Positions 1-8,934 of a stretch of DNA of 12,678 nucleotides are shown one piece after another; position 1 is the first letter of the stretch, and each line of letters opens with the position of its first letter. The notes beneath the pieces are model-generated. The model was not told the origin of the DNA and made no database searches. It saw only the letters and a program-made list of their open reading frames with translations. Position numbers and translations under genes: made by a program. The stretch is from Pseudomonas sp. (GTDB lineage Bacteria > Pseudomonadota > Gammaproteobacteria > Pseudomonadales > Pseudomonadaceae). Where the stretch lies: NCBI GenBank assembly GCA_030654635.1, contig JAURXE010000636.1, positions 1 to 12,678 on the forward strand. Direction: 5' to 3'.

Positions 1-2
1 CT

Positions 3-944
<942 letters not shown>

Positions 945-956
945 GCTGCTTAGCGT

Positions 957-993
957 CGCAGTATGGGTAGGGCGGCATTCAACCCATACTGCG
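957..993. repeat. REP-like inverted repeat after gltD
   Basis: A perfect 12-bp inverted repeat (CGCAGTATGGGT at 957-968 and ACCCATACTGCG at 982-993) surrounds a 13-base GC-rich loop. It starts 12 bases after the gltD stop codon. There is no T-run after it, so it is not itself a classic terminator. The arm/loop style (TGGGTAGGGCGG...AACCCA) resembles the extragenic palindromes common in Pseudomonas genomes. It could stabilise the 3' end of the gltBD mRNA. Whether it is repeated elsewhere in the genome cannot be seen here. Confidence 0.55.
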
Positions 994-1018
994 GCTGACC
1001 TGAGTCAACTGCATAGAT

Positions 1019-1051
1019 AAAAGGCACGGCACTCGCCGTGCCTTTTGTTTT
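1019..1051 (+). terminator. Intrinsic terminator between gltD and hemE
   Basis: A perfect 12-bp stem (AAAAGGCACGGC at 1019-1030 paired with GCCGTGCCTTTT at 1035-1046) has a 4-base loop (ACTC) and continues into TTTTGTTTT. This is a standard rho-independent terminator for the gltD transcript. The A-run on the left side means it may also work on the opposite strand. It separates gltD from hemE into different transcription units. Confidence 0.88.
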
Positions 1052-1093
1052 GCGCTTTGCGACAATACCCACACCTTTATCCCGGATGCCGTT

Positions 1094-2161
1094 ATGACTG
1101 TCCTGAAGAACGACCGTTTCCTGCGTGCCTTGCTCAAGCAACCTGTGGATGTCACCCCGGTGTGGATGATGCGCCAGGCCGGTCGTTACTTGCCGGAATA
1201 CCGTGCCAGTCGCGCCAAGGCCGGCAACTTTATGGGGCTGATGCAGAACCCCGAGTTTGCCTGCGAAGTTACCCTGCAGCCGCTGGACCGCTATCCGCAA
1301 CTGGACGCGGCGATTCTGTTCTCCGACATCCTGACCATCCCGGATGCCATGGGCCAGGGCCTGTATTTCGAGACCGGCGAAGGCCCGCGCTTCAAAAAAG
1401 TCATCAGCTGCTTGGCCGATGTCGAGGCGTTGCCGATTCCCGATCCTGAGCAAGACCTGGGTTATGTGATGAATGCCGTGCGCACCATCCGCAGCGCCTT
1501 GAATGGCCGGGTCCCGCTGATTGGTTTCTCCGGCAGCCCCTGGACCTTGGCTACCTATATGGTCGAAGGCGGTTCGTCGAAGGACTTCCGCAAAACCAAG
1601 GCGATGCTCTACGACGAACCGCAAACCATGCACCTGCTGCTCGATAAGCTGGCGCAATCGGTCACCAGCTACCTGAATGGGCAGATTCTGGCCGGCGCGC
1701 AAGCGGTGCAGATCTTCGATACCTGGGGCGGTAACTTGTCGGCGGCGGCTTACCAAGAGTTCTCGCTGGCCTATATGAACAAAATCGTCAGCGGCCTGAT
1801 CCGTGAGCACGAGGGTCGCAAGGTGCCGGTGATTTTGTTCACCAAAAACGGCGGCCTGTGGCTCGAATCCATCGCCGACAGCGGCGCCGATGCCTTGGGC
1901 CTGGATTGGAGCTGCGATTTGGGCGATGCCCGGCGCCGGGTTGGCAACCGCGTGGCGCTGCAAGGCAACATGGACCCCACCGTGCTGTACGCCAAGCCGG
2001 CGGCGATTCGCGCCGAAGTGGCGCGCATCCTGGCCAGTTACGGCAAGGGCAGCGGTCACGTGTTCAATCTCGGTCACGGCATCACGCCGGAAGTCGATCC
2101 GGCCCACGCCGGTGCCTTTATGGAAGCGGTGCATGAGTATTCGGCGCAATACCACCTGTAA
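1094..2161 (+). CDS. hemE: Uroporphyrinogen III decarboxylase
   Basis: HemE is a cytoplasmic enzyme of heme biosynthesis. It removes the four acetate carboxyl groups of uroporphyrinogen III to give coproporphyrinogen III, without a cofactor. The protein is 355 residues, the usual size. Signature positions are present: the N-terminal [16 protein letters not shown] block (R27 and R31 bind substrate carboxylates), the catalytic aspartate in [13 protein letters not shown] (D78), the tyrosine in TYMVEGGSS (Y155) and the histidine in NLGHGITPE (H328). The ATG start gives the conserved N-terminus [20 protein letters not shown]; the ribosome binding site is weak (GGATG, 5-9 bases upstream). The gene follows a strong terminator, so its promoter must lie in the roughly 45 bases before the start or depend on read-through. 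No -10/-35 pair is convincing there. Confidence 0.97.
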   Translation: MTVLKNDRFLRALLKQPVDVTPVWMMRQAGRYLPEYRASRAKAGNFMGLMQNPEFACEVTLQPLDRYPQLDAAILFSDILTIPDAMGQGLYFETGEGPRFKKVISCLADVEALPIPDPEQDLGYVMNAVRTIRSALNGRVPLIGFSGSPWTLATYMVEGGSSKDFRKTKAMLYDEPQTMHLLLDKLAQSVTSYLNGQILAGAQAVQIFDTWGGNLSAAAYQEFSLAYMNKIVSGLIREHEGRKVPVILFTKNGGLWLESIADSGADALGLDWSCDLGDARRRVGNRVALQGNMDPTVLYAKPAAIRAEVARILASYGKGSGHVFNLGHGITPEVDPAHAGAFMEAVHEYSAQYHL

Positions 2162-2178
2162 TCCTTAGGTGCAGCGCG

Positions 2179-2205
2179 GCGCCGTGAGCTATTCAGCTGC
2201 GGCGC
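2179..2205 (+). terminator. Imperfect GC hairpin after hemE
   Basis: A 6-bp GC stem (GCGCCG / CGGCGC) topped by a 4-bp stem (AGCT / AGCT) with a small internal loop lies 18 bases after the hemE stop. There is no T-tract, so termination here is only a possibility. It could instead be a 3'-end stabilising fold. Confidence 0.25.
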
Positions 2206-2275
2206 GGTAATACCTCGCCCTTGGCTCGCGCATTGCTTAGAATCGGGGCTACTCGATGACTCAGGGAGGTGTGGC

Positions 2276-3052
2276 ATGCGGCGCGTGGTGTTTAATCAAA
2301 AAGGCGGCGTGGGTAAATCCAGCATTGCGTGCAACCTCGCGGCGGTCAGCGCCTCGCAGGGCTATCGCACGCTGCTGATCGACCTCGATGCACAGGCCAA
2401 TTCGACCCATTACCTGACCGGGCTCACTGGCGACGATGTGCCCAAGGGCATCGCCGAGTTCTTCAAGAAGAGCCTCACCTCCGGCCTGCTGTCGAAGAAA
2501 GGCCAGGTCGATATCTATGAAACGCCGTTTGAAAACCTGCATGTGGTGACGGCTTCGGCGGAGTTGGCCGATTTGCAGCCCAAGCTTGAGTCCAAACACA
2601 AGATCAACAAACTGCGCAAACTGCTCGATGACCTGTCGGAAGATTACGACCGGATCTACCTCGACACGCCGCCGGCGTTGAACTTCTACACGGTCTCGGC
2701 GATGATTGCCGCCGATCGCTGCCTGATCCCTTTTGACTGCGACAGCTTCTCGCGTCAGGCGCTGTACAGCCTGCTGCGCGAGATCGAAGAGATCAAAGAG
2801 GATCACAACGAAGATCTGGAAGTTGAGGGCATTGTCGTCAACCAGTTTCAGCCGCGGGCGAGTTTGCCGCAGCAGTTGCTCGACGAGTTGCTGGCCGAAG
2901 ACTTGCCGGTCTTACCGGTGTATCTGACCAGTTCGGTGAAGATGCGCGAGTCGCATCAGGCCTGCACACCGCTGATCTTCCTTGAACCCAAGCACAAACT
3001 CACTCAGCAGTTTGTCGAGCTCTATCACCTGCTGGAAAACAGCCACGCCTAA
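2276..3052 (+). CDS. ParA/MinD-family ATPase (orphan, no ParB alongside)
   Basis: A 258-residue P-loop ATPase of the ParA/Soj (MinD-type) group. The deviant Walker A box KGGVGKS occupies residues 9-15, with the signature lysine K9 and P-loop K14. The second motif LLIDLDAQANST (D36, D38) follows, and the Walker B-type DRIYLDTPPALN has D130. These ATPases dimerise on ATP and usually bind DNA or a polar or membrane partner to place cargo. Start choice is clear: a strong AGGGAGGTG ribosome binding site ends 4 bases before the ATG, and the deviant Walker A begins at residue 9, as in short chromosomal ParA proteins without an N-terminal HTH domain. No parB and no parS-like palindrome is visible nearby, so it is unlikely to be the chromosome-partitioning ParA. 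It resembles an uncharacterised conserved pseudomonad ParA-like protein, from memory. The cargo is unknown. Confidence 0.92.
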   Translation: MRRVVFNQKGGVGKSSIACNLAAVSASQGYRTLLIDLDAQANSTHYLTGLTGDDVPKGIAEFFKKSLTSGLLSKKGQVDIYETPFENLHVVTASAELADLQPKLESKHKINKLRKLLDDLSEDYDRIYLDTPPALNFYTVSAMIAADRCLIPFDCDSFSRQALYSLLREIEEIKEDHNEDLEVEGIVVNQFQPRASLPQQLLDELLAEDLPVLPVYLTSSVKMRESHQACTPLIFLEPKHKLTQQFVELYHLLENSHA

Positions 3053-3079
3053 GCACATTGGCGAGCACTGCTGCGCTCG

Positions 3080-3096
3080 GCCGCCGTTAAGGCGGC
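3080..3096. terminator. Possible bidirectional terminator hairpin between convergent genes
   Basis: A 6-bp GC-only stem (GCCGCC / GGCGGC) with loop GTTAA sits in the 66-bp gap between the converging parA-like and usp genes. Its position is right for a shared terminator, but there is no T-run on either side, so efficiency is doubtful. Confidence 0.35.
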
Positions 3097-3118
3097 GCCG
3101 GGCAAGTGTTGGCGGGCC

Positions 3119-3931
3119 TTAGCGCACCAGCAACACGTCGCAGGGGGCTTTGTTCAGGTAGTGCTGAGCCAGGCTGCCGAGCAAGGCTTGCGCCAGCACG
3201 CCGCGATTGTGCCGGCCGAGGGCCAGCAGTTGCGGTTGGCGTTTGGCGATCAGTTGATCGAGGCTGGCCGACAGTGTGCCGGGCATAACTTCATGCTTTA
3301 ACTGCGGACCGTCTTTTGGCAGGCGGCTGGACTCGTCGGCAATCAGCTGCTCAATCAGCAAGCGTTGCATGCTTAGACGCTCTTCGGCATCGCGCTTGGA
3401 GAGTCGGCTACTGGTCGAGAATATATTCAGCGCCAACAGTTCGGCACTGCTCGGCAGCAGTTGGTAGGCGTTCTGCAGGGCGTTGCAGGCACACAAGGAA
3501 AAATCTATCGCCACCACGGCTTGCTGGTAGGGCTGGCCGTCTTCATTGACGGCCAGCAGCACCGGCACCGTACTTAAGCGGGCGAGACGGTCGAGGTTGG
3601 TGCCGCTGAACAGCTCAGGTTTATTTTTGTGGTGCGCGCCCAGCACCAGCAGATCAACATTTTCCGCACTCAGCAGCTTGAGGATGATCTCATTCGGCTT
3701 ACCCTGCTCAAGGCGCACATCGGCCTCGCAGTGGTTGAAGCTGGCCAAACGTCCTAGCACCTGTTCAGCGGCGGTGCGCAGGCTGGCCAGTTCACTGGCG
3801 GACTGCTGGCTTTCAACCACGTGCAACAGGGTTAGCCGGGCATGGTGCTGGTTGGCTAATTGCGCGGCCCGGCGAAGGGCTACATCGGCTTGATGACTGA
3901 GGTCGTGAGCAATCAAGATGTGCTTGAACAA
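3119..3931 (-). CDS. Universal stress protein, tandem-domain (paralogue 1, altered ATP loop)
   Basis: A 270-residue protein made of two UspA-like domains (roughly residues 1-135 and 136-270). The N-terminus MFKHILIAHDLSHQADVALRRAAQLA is typical of Usp strand 1 and helix 1. I chose a TTG start at 3931: it has a GGAGG site 8 bases upstream on the - strand and aligns exactly with the start of the neighbouring paralogue, whereas the upstream in-frame start at 3982 would add an unrelated leader. Usp proteins aid survival under stress and energy limitation; ATP-binding members carry G-2X-G-9X-G(S/T). Here the C-terminal loop reads GRHNRGVLAQALLGS: the middle glycine is replaced by asparagine (N242), so nucleotide binding may be weakened. 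The N-domain loop is also degenerate. It resembles P. aeruginosa UspO (PA5027, from memory). A weak Anr-like site lies upstream. It lies 110 bp downstream of paralogue 2. Confidence 0.9.
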   Translation of the reverse strand: MFKHILIAHDLSHQADVALRRAAQLANQHHARLTLLHVVESQQSASELASLRTAAEQVLGRLASFNHCEADVRLEQGKPNEIILKLLSAENVDLLVLGAHHKNKPELFSGTNLDRLARLSTVPVLLAVNEDGQPYQQAVVAIDFSLCACNALQNAYQLLPSSAELLALNIFSTSSRLSKRDAEERLSMQRLLIEQLIADESSRLPKDGPQLKHEVMPGTLSASLDQLIAKRQPQLLALGRHNRGVLAQALLGSLAQHYLNKAPCDVLLVR

Positions 3932-3983
3932 AATAAGTTCCTCCGTGAGTTGTGGCAGTTTGGCTGAAGTTACGCACGTCACC

Positions 3984-3997
3984 TTGATCTAACGCAA
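3984..3997 (-). promoter_or_regulatory. Weak Anr/FNR-like box upstream of usp paralogue 1
   Basis: Read on the - strand the sequence is TTGCG-TTAG-ATCAA, matching 8 of 10 conserved bases of the FNR/Anr consensus TTGAT-N4-ATCAA. Its centre is about 59 bases upstream of the TTG start. If it sat at the usual -41.5 position, the transcript would begin about 18 bases before the start codon, leaving room for the GGAGG site. Known biology supports the idea, since several Pseudomonas usp genes are Anr-controlled. However, an 8/10 match is expected by chance a few times in a window of this size, and the -10 region is poor. Confidence 0.3.
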
Positions 3998-4041
3998 GCC
4001 CCCTCTGGTCGGTGCTGTTGAGTCTATTCTGGCGCCATTGT

Positions 4042-4842
4042 TTAGCGCACCACCAGTACATCGCAAGGCGCCCGGTGCAGGTAATGTTGCGCCAAGCTGC
4101 CCAGCAGCGCTTGCGTCAGCACGCCGCGGCCATGGCAGCCGAGCACCAGCAGCTGGGGTTGATAGCTGCCGATCATGCTTTGTAGCACGCTCTGCATATT
4201 GCCCGGCTCCACGGTGTGGTTGATTGTCGGGCCGCCCGGCGGCAGGTTGCCGGTTTCGTCGAGCAGCAGTTGCTCGAACAGCAGGCGTTGGGTATTGAGC
4301 ATTTCCTCGGCTTCTGCGGCCGATCCGCGTGGTGGTTCCAGCACATGCAGGGCATGCAGCTCTGCCGTGGCCGGCAGCAGTCGATAGGCTTGGCCAAAGG
4401 CTACGCAGGCGCACAGCGAGAAGTTGAGGGCTGACAGCGCGCGCTGATAAGGCTGGTCGTCATCAATGGAGACCAGTAGCAGTGGGATATGGCAGCCGCA
4501 AGCGATGCGGTCGAGGGTGGTGCCGCTGAACAATTCGTGGCGCTGATGCTGGGCACCGAGTACCAGTAAGTCGGCGCCTAGCTCGGTGGTCGCGGAGAGG
4601 ATCACATCTGTGGCGCGCCCCCGTTGCATAAGCAATCGACTGCCCAGCGGAGCAAAGCGGCACAGGCTGCTGTCGAGCAGTTGTTCGGCGCGCTCGCGCT
4701 CGGCGTCTGATTGGGTTGGCTCGCTGACATGCAGCAGGGTTAATTGGGCGTTGTGTTGCCGTGCCAGTTGGGCGGCGCGGCGCAGGGCGAGGTCGGCGGT
4801 GCTGCGTAAATCGTGGGCGACTAAAATATGTTCGATGGCCAT
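4042..4842 (-). CDS. Universal stress protein, tandem-domain (paralogue 2, intact ATP loop)
   Basis: A 266-residue two-domain Usp, clearly a tandem duplicate of the gene just downstream. Both share HDL...ADLALRRAAQLA at the N-terminus, a central FSLCAC segment and QALLGSLAQHYL near the C-terminus. In this copy the C-terminal loop is GCHGRGVLTQALLGS, a full G-2X-G-9X-G(S/T) match (G235, G238, G248, S249), so ATP binding is expected. The N-terminal domain has a decayed loop (GAQHQRHELFSGTTL). The ATG start has a GGGAG ribosome site 7 bases upstream. It lies 93 bp from the thioesterase-like gene before it and 110 bp from paralogue 1 after it. Either a shared transcript or separate promoters is possible. 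No convincing Anr box lies in its own upstream gap. Confidence 0.93.
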   Translation of the reverse strand: MAIEHILVAHDLRSTADLALRRAAQLARQHNAQLTLLHVSEPTQSDAERERAEQLLDSSLCRFAPLGSRLLMQRGRATDVILSATTELGADLLVLGAQHQRHELFSGTTLDRIACGCHIPLLLVSIDDDQPYQRALSALNFSLCACVAFGQAYRLLPATAELHALHVLEPPRGSAAEAEEMLNTQRLLFEQLLLDETGNLPPGGPTINHTVEPGNMQSVLQSMIGSYQPQLLVLGCHGRGVLTQALLGSLAQHYLHRAPCDVLVVR

Positions 4843-4935
4843 GACGCTACTCCCTTAAGGGCGTGATTGGCTCAAAACTGCAAAGCCTAACCCCTACCAA
4901 ATAGTCCCCATTTGCCCGGTGAGCAAGGTCATCCG

Positions 4936-5379
4936 TCAGTGCTTGCGCAATTGATAGAGTCCTCGGCTGAGTGCCACTATTTCGCCATCGGCATCAGTGA
5001 GTTCCAGCTCCAACAGATAGTCGGCTTTGCCCTCGGTTTGCGCCTGGTTTTGCAGCAACTCGATCTGCTCGGCACTTAAGCGCGCCTCGACGCAAATGTC
5101 GCCCTTGGCCGGGCGGCGAAAGCGCAGGTTCATTTCTTTAACGATGGGATAAAAGCGCGTCACGTCGAAACTGGTCATAAACAGGGCGCCGCCGGGGATC
5201 TCCGCGAGGGTAAACAGAGCGCCGGCGTACATGCTGCCAATATGATTTTGATTGCCGGCCAGCGGCATTTGCAGGCGGACAAAGCCCGGTTCGAGCACTA
5301 GCGCCTTAAGGTTACTGCGCTTAACGAAGGCAATCTGTTCCTCGGTGAGTTGCCGGGCGACTTCGGGTGGGAATGGCAT
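4936..5379 (-). CDS. Hotdog-fold thioesterase-like protein (DUF4442/YiiD_C type)
   Basis: A 147-residue protein with the layout of the small acyl-CoA thioesterase-like hotdog family. It has a lead-in helix (EVARQLTEEQIAFVKRSN), then NHIGSMYAGALFTLAEIPGG, in which the asparagine and histidine followed by the long central helix form the usual active-site face. The strands KEMNLRFRRPAKGDICVEARLS and YLLELELTDADGEIVALSRGLYQL follow. The absence of a signal peptide or membrane segment suggests a cytoplasmic protein. The substrate is unknown; hydrolysis of an acyl-CoA is a family-level inference only. The ATG start is supported by CAGGAG six bases upstream. That ribosome site also forms one arm of an 8-bp inverted repeat. 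It lies 90 bp downstream of trxC. Confidence 0.8.
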   Translation of the reverse strand: MPFPPEVARQLTEEQIAFVKRSNLKALVLEPGFVRLQMPLAGNQNHIGSMYAGALFTLAEIPGGALFMTSFDVTRFYPIVKEMNLRFRRPAKGDICVEARLSAEQIELLQNQAQTEGKADYLLELELTDADGEIVALSRGLYQLRKH

Positions 5380-5383
5380 GCCG

Positions 5384-5434
5384 TGCTCCTGCTGGGGGTT
5401 GCCCTCCAGCCTAGTCGTGCTGGCTCCAGGAGCA
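5384..5434 (-). repeat. Inverted repeat covering the thioesterase ribosome binding site
   Basis: TGCTCCTG (5384-5391) and CAGGAGCA (5427-5434) are perfect 8-bp complements across a 35-base loop, which itself holds a 5-bp stem (CCAGC 5406-5410 / GCTGG 5419-5423). On the - strand mRNA the arm next to the start codon contains the Shine-Dalgarno sequence. The fold is modest and may be a chance match. Confidence 0.35.
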
Positions 5435-5469
5435 ATGACCGGGCCGCTCGCCGGGGCTGACGCAAATGC

Positions 5470-5904
5470 TCAAATGCCCTGCTGGCCTAACCAGGCCATT
5501 AATTGCGGCAAGGCCATGGCGCCGCTCTGTCGCGTTTGTTCTTGGCCATTTTTAAACAGCAGCAAGCTGGGGATCGAGCGGATGCCGAGTTGGGCCGACA
5601 GCTGTTGATGGGCTTCGCTGTCGAGCTTGGCCAGGCGGCAACGGCCAACCAGCGCGCCGGCTGCTTGCTGGAAAGTCGGCGCAAAGGCTTGGCAGGGTCC
5701 GCACCAACTGGCCCAGACATCCACCAGCAAGGGCAGGTCGCCCTTGATTTGGCTGGCGAAGTTGCTTTGGCTCAGCTCGAAGGGTTGCTTTAGCAACAGC
5801 GGATTTTTGCAGCGACCACAGCGCGGCGTATCCGCCAGCCGTTCGGCGGGGATGCGATTGAGGCCATTGCAGTGCGGGCAGGGGATAGTCAGTGAGGTGG
5901 ACAT
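5470..5904 (-). CDS. trxC: Thioredoxin 2 (zinc-binding thioredoxin TrxC)
   Basis: A 144-residue cytoplasmic disulfide reductase, the normal TrxC length. Its N-terminal zinc module carries CPHC (C9, C12) and CGRC (C29, C32). A thioredoxin fold follows, with the redox site WCGPC (W67, C68, C71) in VDVWASWCGPCQ and the cis-proline loop SIPSLLLF (P112). TrxC backs up TrxA in reducing proteins and is linked in other proteobacteria to the peroxide response, its zinc site being oxidation-sensitive. The ATG start has a GGAG site about 6 bases upstream, but this site lies inside a perfect 14-bp hairpin. The start codon is 67 bp after the metY stop, on the same strand. I see no clear OxyR site, and no separate promoter is obvious, so read-through from metY is plausible. 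Confidence 0.96.
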   Translation of the reverse strand: MSTSLTIPCPHCNGLNRIPAERLADTPRCGRCKNPLLLKQPFELSQSNFASQIKGDLPLLVDVWASWCGPCQAFAPTFQQAAGALVGRCRLAKLDSEAHQQLSAQLGIRSIPSLLLFKNGQEQTRQSGAMALPQLMAWLGQQGI

Positions 5905-5908
5905 GCAG

Positions 5909-5941
5909 GACTCCAGATAGGTCTGTTACCTATCTGGAGTC
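5909..5941 (-). promoter_or_regulatory. Perfect 14-bp hairpin enclosing the trxC Shine-Dalgarno
   Basis: GACTCCAGATAGGT (5909-5922) and ACCTATCTGGAGTC (5928-5941) are exact complements with a 5-base loop. On the - strand the 3' arm contains CTGGAG, the only reasonable ribosome site for trxC, and ends 4 bases before the ATG. Neither strand has a T-run of more than three after the stem, which argues against a standard terminator. It could be a translation-gating hairpin, a 3' stabiliser for metY mRNA or a protein-binding palindrome. The structure is directly visible; the role is inferred. Confidence 0.7.
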
Positions 5942-5971
5942 TTTGTCGCGGATATCAAGTCAGAGGGTGTT

Positions 5972-7249
5972 TCAACCTTTGGCGGCGACCAGCGATTGCG
6001 CCAGGTCGGCGAGGATATCGTCGATATGCTCGATGCCGATCGACAGGCGGATCATGTCCTGGCTGACGCCGGCCTTGGCCAGTTCTTCCTCATTGAGTTG
6101 GCGGTGGGTGGTGGAGGCCGGGTGACAGGCCAGGGATTTGGCGTCGCCGATATTCACCAGACGCACCACCAGTTGCAGGGCGTCGATAAAACGCGCGCCA
6201 GCGGCCATGCCGCCATCGATACCAAAGGTCAGAATGCCAGCCGGGGCGCCGCTGGTGAAGCGCTGGGCCAGCTCATGCTCGGGGTGATCGGCTAATCCTG
6301 CGTATTTCACCCAAGCTACCTGTGGGTGGTTCTGCAGGTAGGTGGCCACCTTCAGGGCGTTCTCGCAATGCCGTTCCATGCGCAGCGCCAGGGTTTCCAA
6401 GCCTTGCAGGATCAAGAAGGCGTTGAACGGCGACAACGCGGCGCCCATGTTGCGCAGCGGCACCACGCGGCAACGGCCGATAAAGGCCGCCGGGCCGAAG
6501 GCTTCGGTGTAGGTCACGCCGTGGTAGGACGGGTCCGGGGTGTTGAGCAGCGGGAAGCGTGCAGCGTTTGCTGCCCAAGGGAATGTGCCCGAGTCGACCA
6601 CGATGCCGCCGATGCTGGTGCCGTGGCCGCCCATGTATTTGGTCAGCGAGTGCACGACGATGTCGGCGCCGTGCTCGAACGGCCGGCAGAGGATCGGCGT
6701 GGCTACGGTGTTGTCGACGATCAGCGGCACACCATGCCGGTGCGCGGCCTCGGCCAGGGCCTTGAGGTCGACGATATTGCCGGCCGGGTTGCCGATCGAC
6801 TCGCAGAACACCGCCTTGGTGCGGCTGTCGATCAGCGCTTCGAGGCCGGCGATGTCGTCGTGGCTGGCAAAGCGCACTTCAATGCCCGAGCGCGGCAAGG
6901 TGTGGGCGAACAGGTTGTAAGTGCCGCCATACAGCTTGGCCACCGAGACGATGTTGTCGCCGACTTCGGCGATGGTCTGGATCGCATAGGTGATGGCCGC
7001 CATACCGCTGGCCACGGCCAGTGCACCGACGCCGCCTTCCAGCGCCGCGACGCGTTTTTCCAGCACGTCGTTGGTGGGGTTCATGATCCGCGAATAGATA
7101 TTGCCCGGCACCTTGAGGTCGAACAGATCGGCGCCGTGCTGGGTGTTGTCGAAGGCGAACGAGCTGGTCTGGTAGATGGGTACAGCGACCGCCTTGGTGG
7201 TCGGGTCGGGGCTGTAGCCGGCGTGGATGGCCAGGGTTTCCAGTTTCAT
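5972..7249 (-). CDS. metY: O-acetylhomoserine sulfhydrylase (homocysteine synthase)
   Basis: A 425-residue PLP enzyme of the Cys/Met metabolism family. It combines O-acetylhomoserine with sulfide to give homocysteine, the direct-sulfhydrylation route to methionine. The N-terminus [30 protein letters not shown] is the classic family start. Phosphate- and PLP-binding elements are YSRIMNPT (Y52, R54) and SGMAAI (81-86). VDNT has D179, and the Schiff-base lysine is K204 in [11 protein letters not shown]. The length and the extra segment around [24 protein letters not shown] favour O-acetylhomoserine sulfhydrylase over cystathionine gamma-synthase. I cannot exclude use of O-succinylhomoserine (the metZ activity). 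The ATG is preceded by AAGGAA about 8 bases upstream, next to an 8-base palindrome (GAACGTTC). A 167-bp gap separates it from selO and holds a candidate promoter. Confidence 0.95.
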   Translation of the reverse strand: MKLETLAIHAGYSPDPTTKAVAVPIYQTSSFAFDNTQHGADLFDLKVPGNIYSRIMNPTNDVLEKRVAALEGGVGALAVASGMAAITYAIQTIAEVGDNIVSVAKLYGGTYNLFAHTLPRSGIEVRFASHDDIAGLEALIDSRTKAVFCESIGNPAGNIVDLKALAEAAHRHGVPLIVDNTVATPILCRPFEHGADIVVHSLTKYMGGHGTSIGGIVVDSGTFPWAANAARFPLLNTPDPSYHGVTYTEAFGPAAFIGRCRVVPLRNMGAALSPFNAFLILQGLETLALRMERHCENALKVATYLQNHPQVAWVKYAGLADHPEHELAQRFTSGAPAGILTFGIDGGMAAGARFIDALQLVVRLVNIGDAKSLACHPASTTHRQLNEEELAKAGVSQDMIRLSIGIEHIDDILADLAQSLVAAKG

Positions 7250-7283
7250 GCGAACGTTCCTTCGGGGCAGTTAAGAAGCCCGC

Positions 7284-7312
7284 AGCATGGGAAAAACTCA
7301 CCTAGCGGTCAA
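7284..7312 (-). promoter_or_regulatory. Candidate sigma70-type promoter for metY
   Basis: On the - strand TTGACC (7312-7307, five of six consensus bases) is followed by a 17-base spacer and CATGCT (7289-7284, three of six). The -10 element ends about 35 bases before the metY ATG. The spacing is ideal but the -10 is weak. The same 167-bp gap also contains a 9-bp inverted repeat (CAAGACAAG at 7318-7326 and CTTGTCTTG at 7391-7399), the left half of which adjoins the -35 box. Confidence 0.35.
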
Positions 7313-7416
7313 TGCCTCAAGACAAGGAATCGGCCTTTAAGTTAGACCGAGGCGTTTCTAGCGTATGCCGTTATGCCCAAGATTGAGCGGCTTGTCTTGG
7401 CCGGGCGCGGTTGCCG

Positions 7417-8934
<1,518 letters not shown>

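Noticed and set aside
950..2155. 401-codon open frame on the - strand opposite hemE
   Set aside because: It lies wholly antisense to a well-supported gene, has low-complexity His/Gly/Arg-rich content and no recognisable domain. It is a typical GC-rich shadow frame.
3932..3982. Longer N-terminus for usp paralogue 1 starting at 3982
   Set aside because: The extra 17 residues have no match in the paralogue and include the GGAGG site. The TTG at 3931 aligns exactly with the other copy's start.
4852..4861. CCCTTAAGGG palindrome at the usp paralogue 2 ribosome site
   Set aside because: It has no loop beyond TTAA and could form only a 3-bp stem. It is probably a chance result of the GGGAG site.
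4863..4875. Anr-like GTGAT...CTCAA before usp paralogue 2
   Set aside because: The half-sites are separated by 3 bases, not 4, so they would not be in register for an FNR-type dimer.
6326..7345. 339-codon open frame on the + strand opposite metY
   Set aside because: Antisense to a gene with all its catalytic residues, and the composition (Val/Gly/Gln/His-rich) is that of a mirrored frame.
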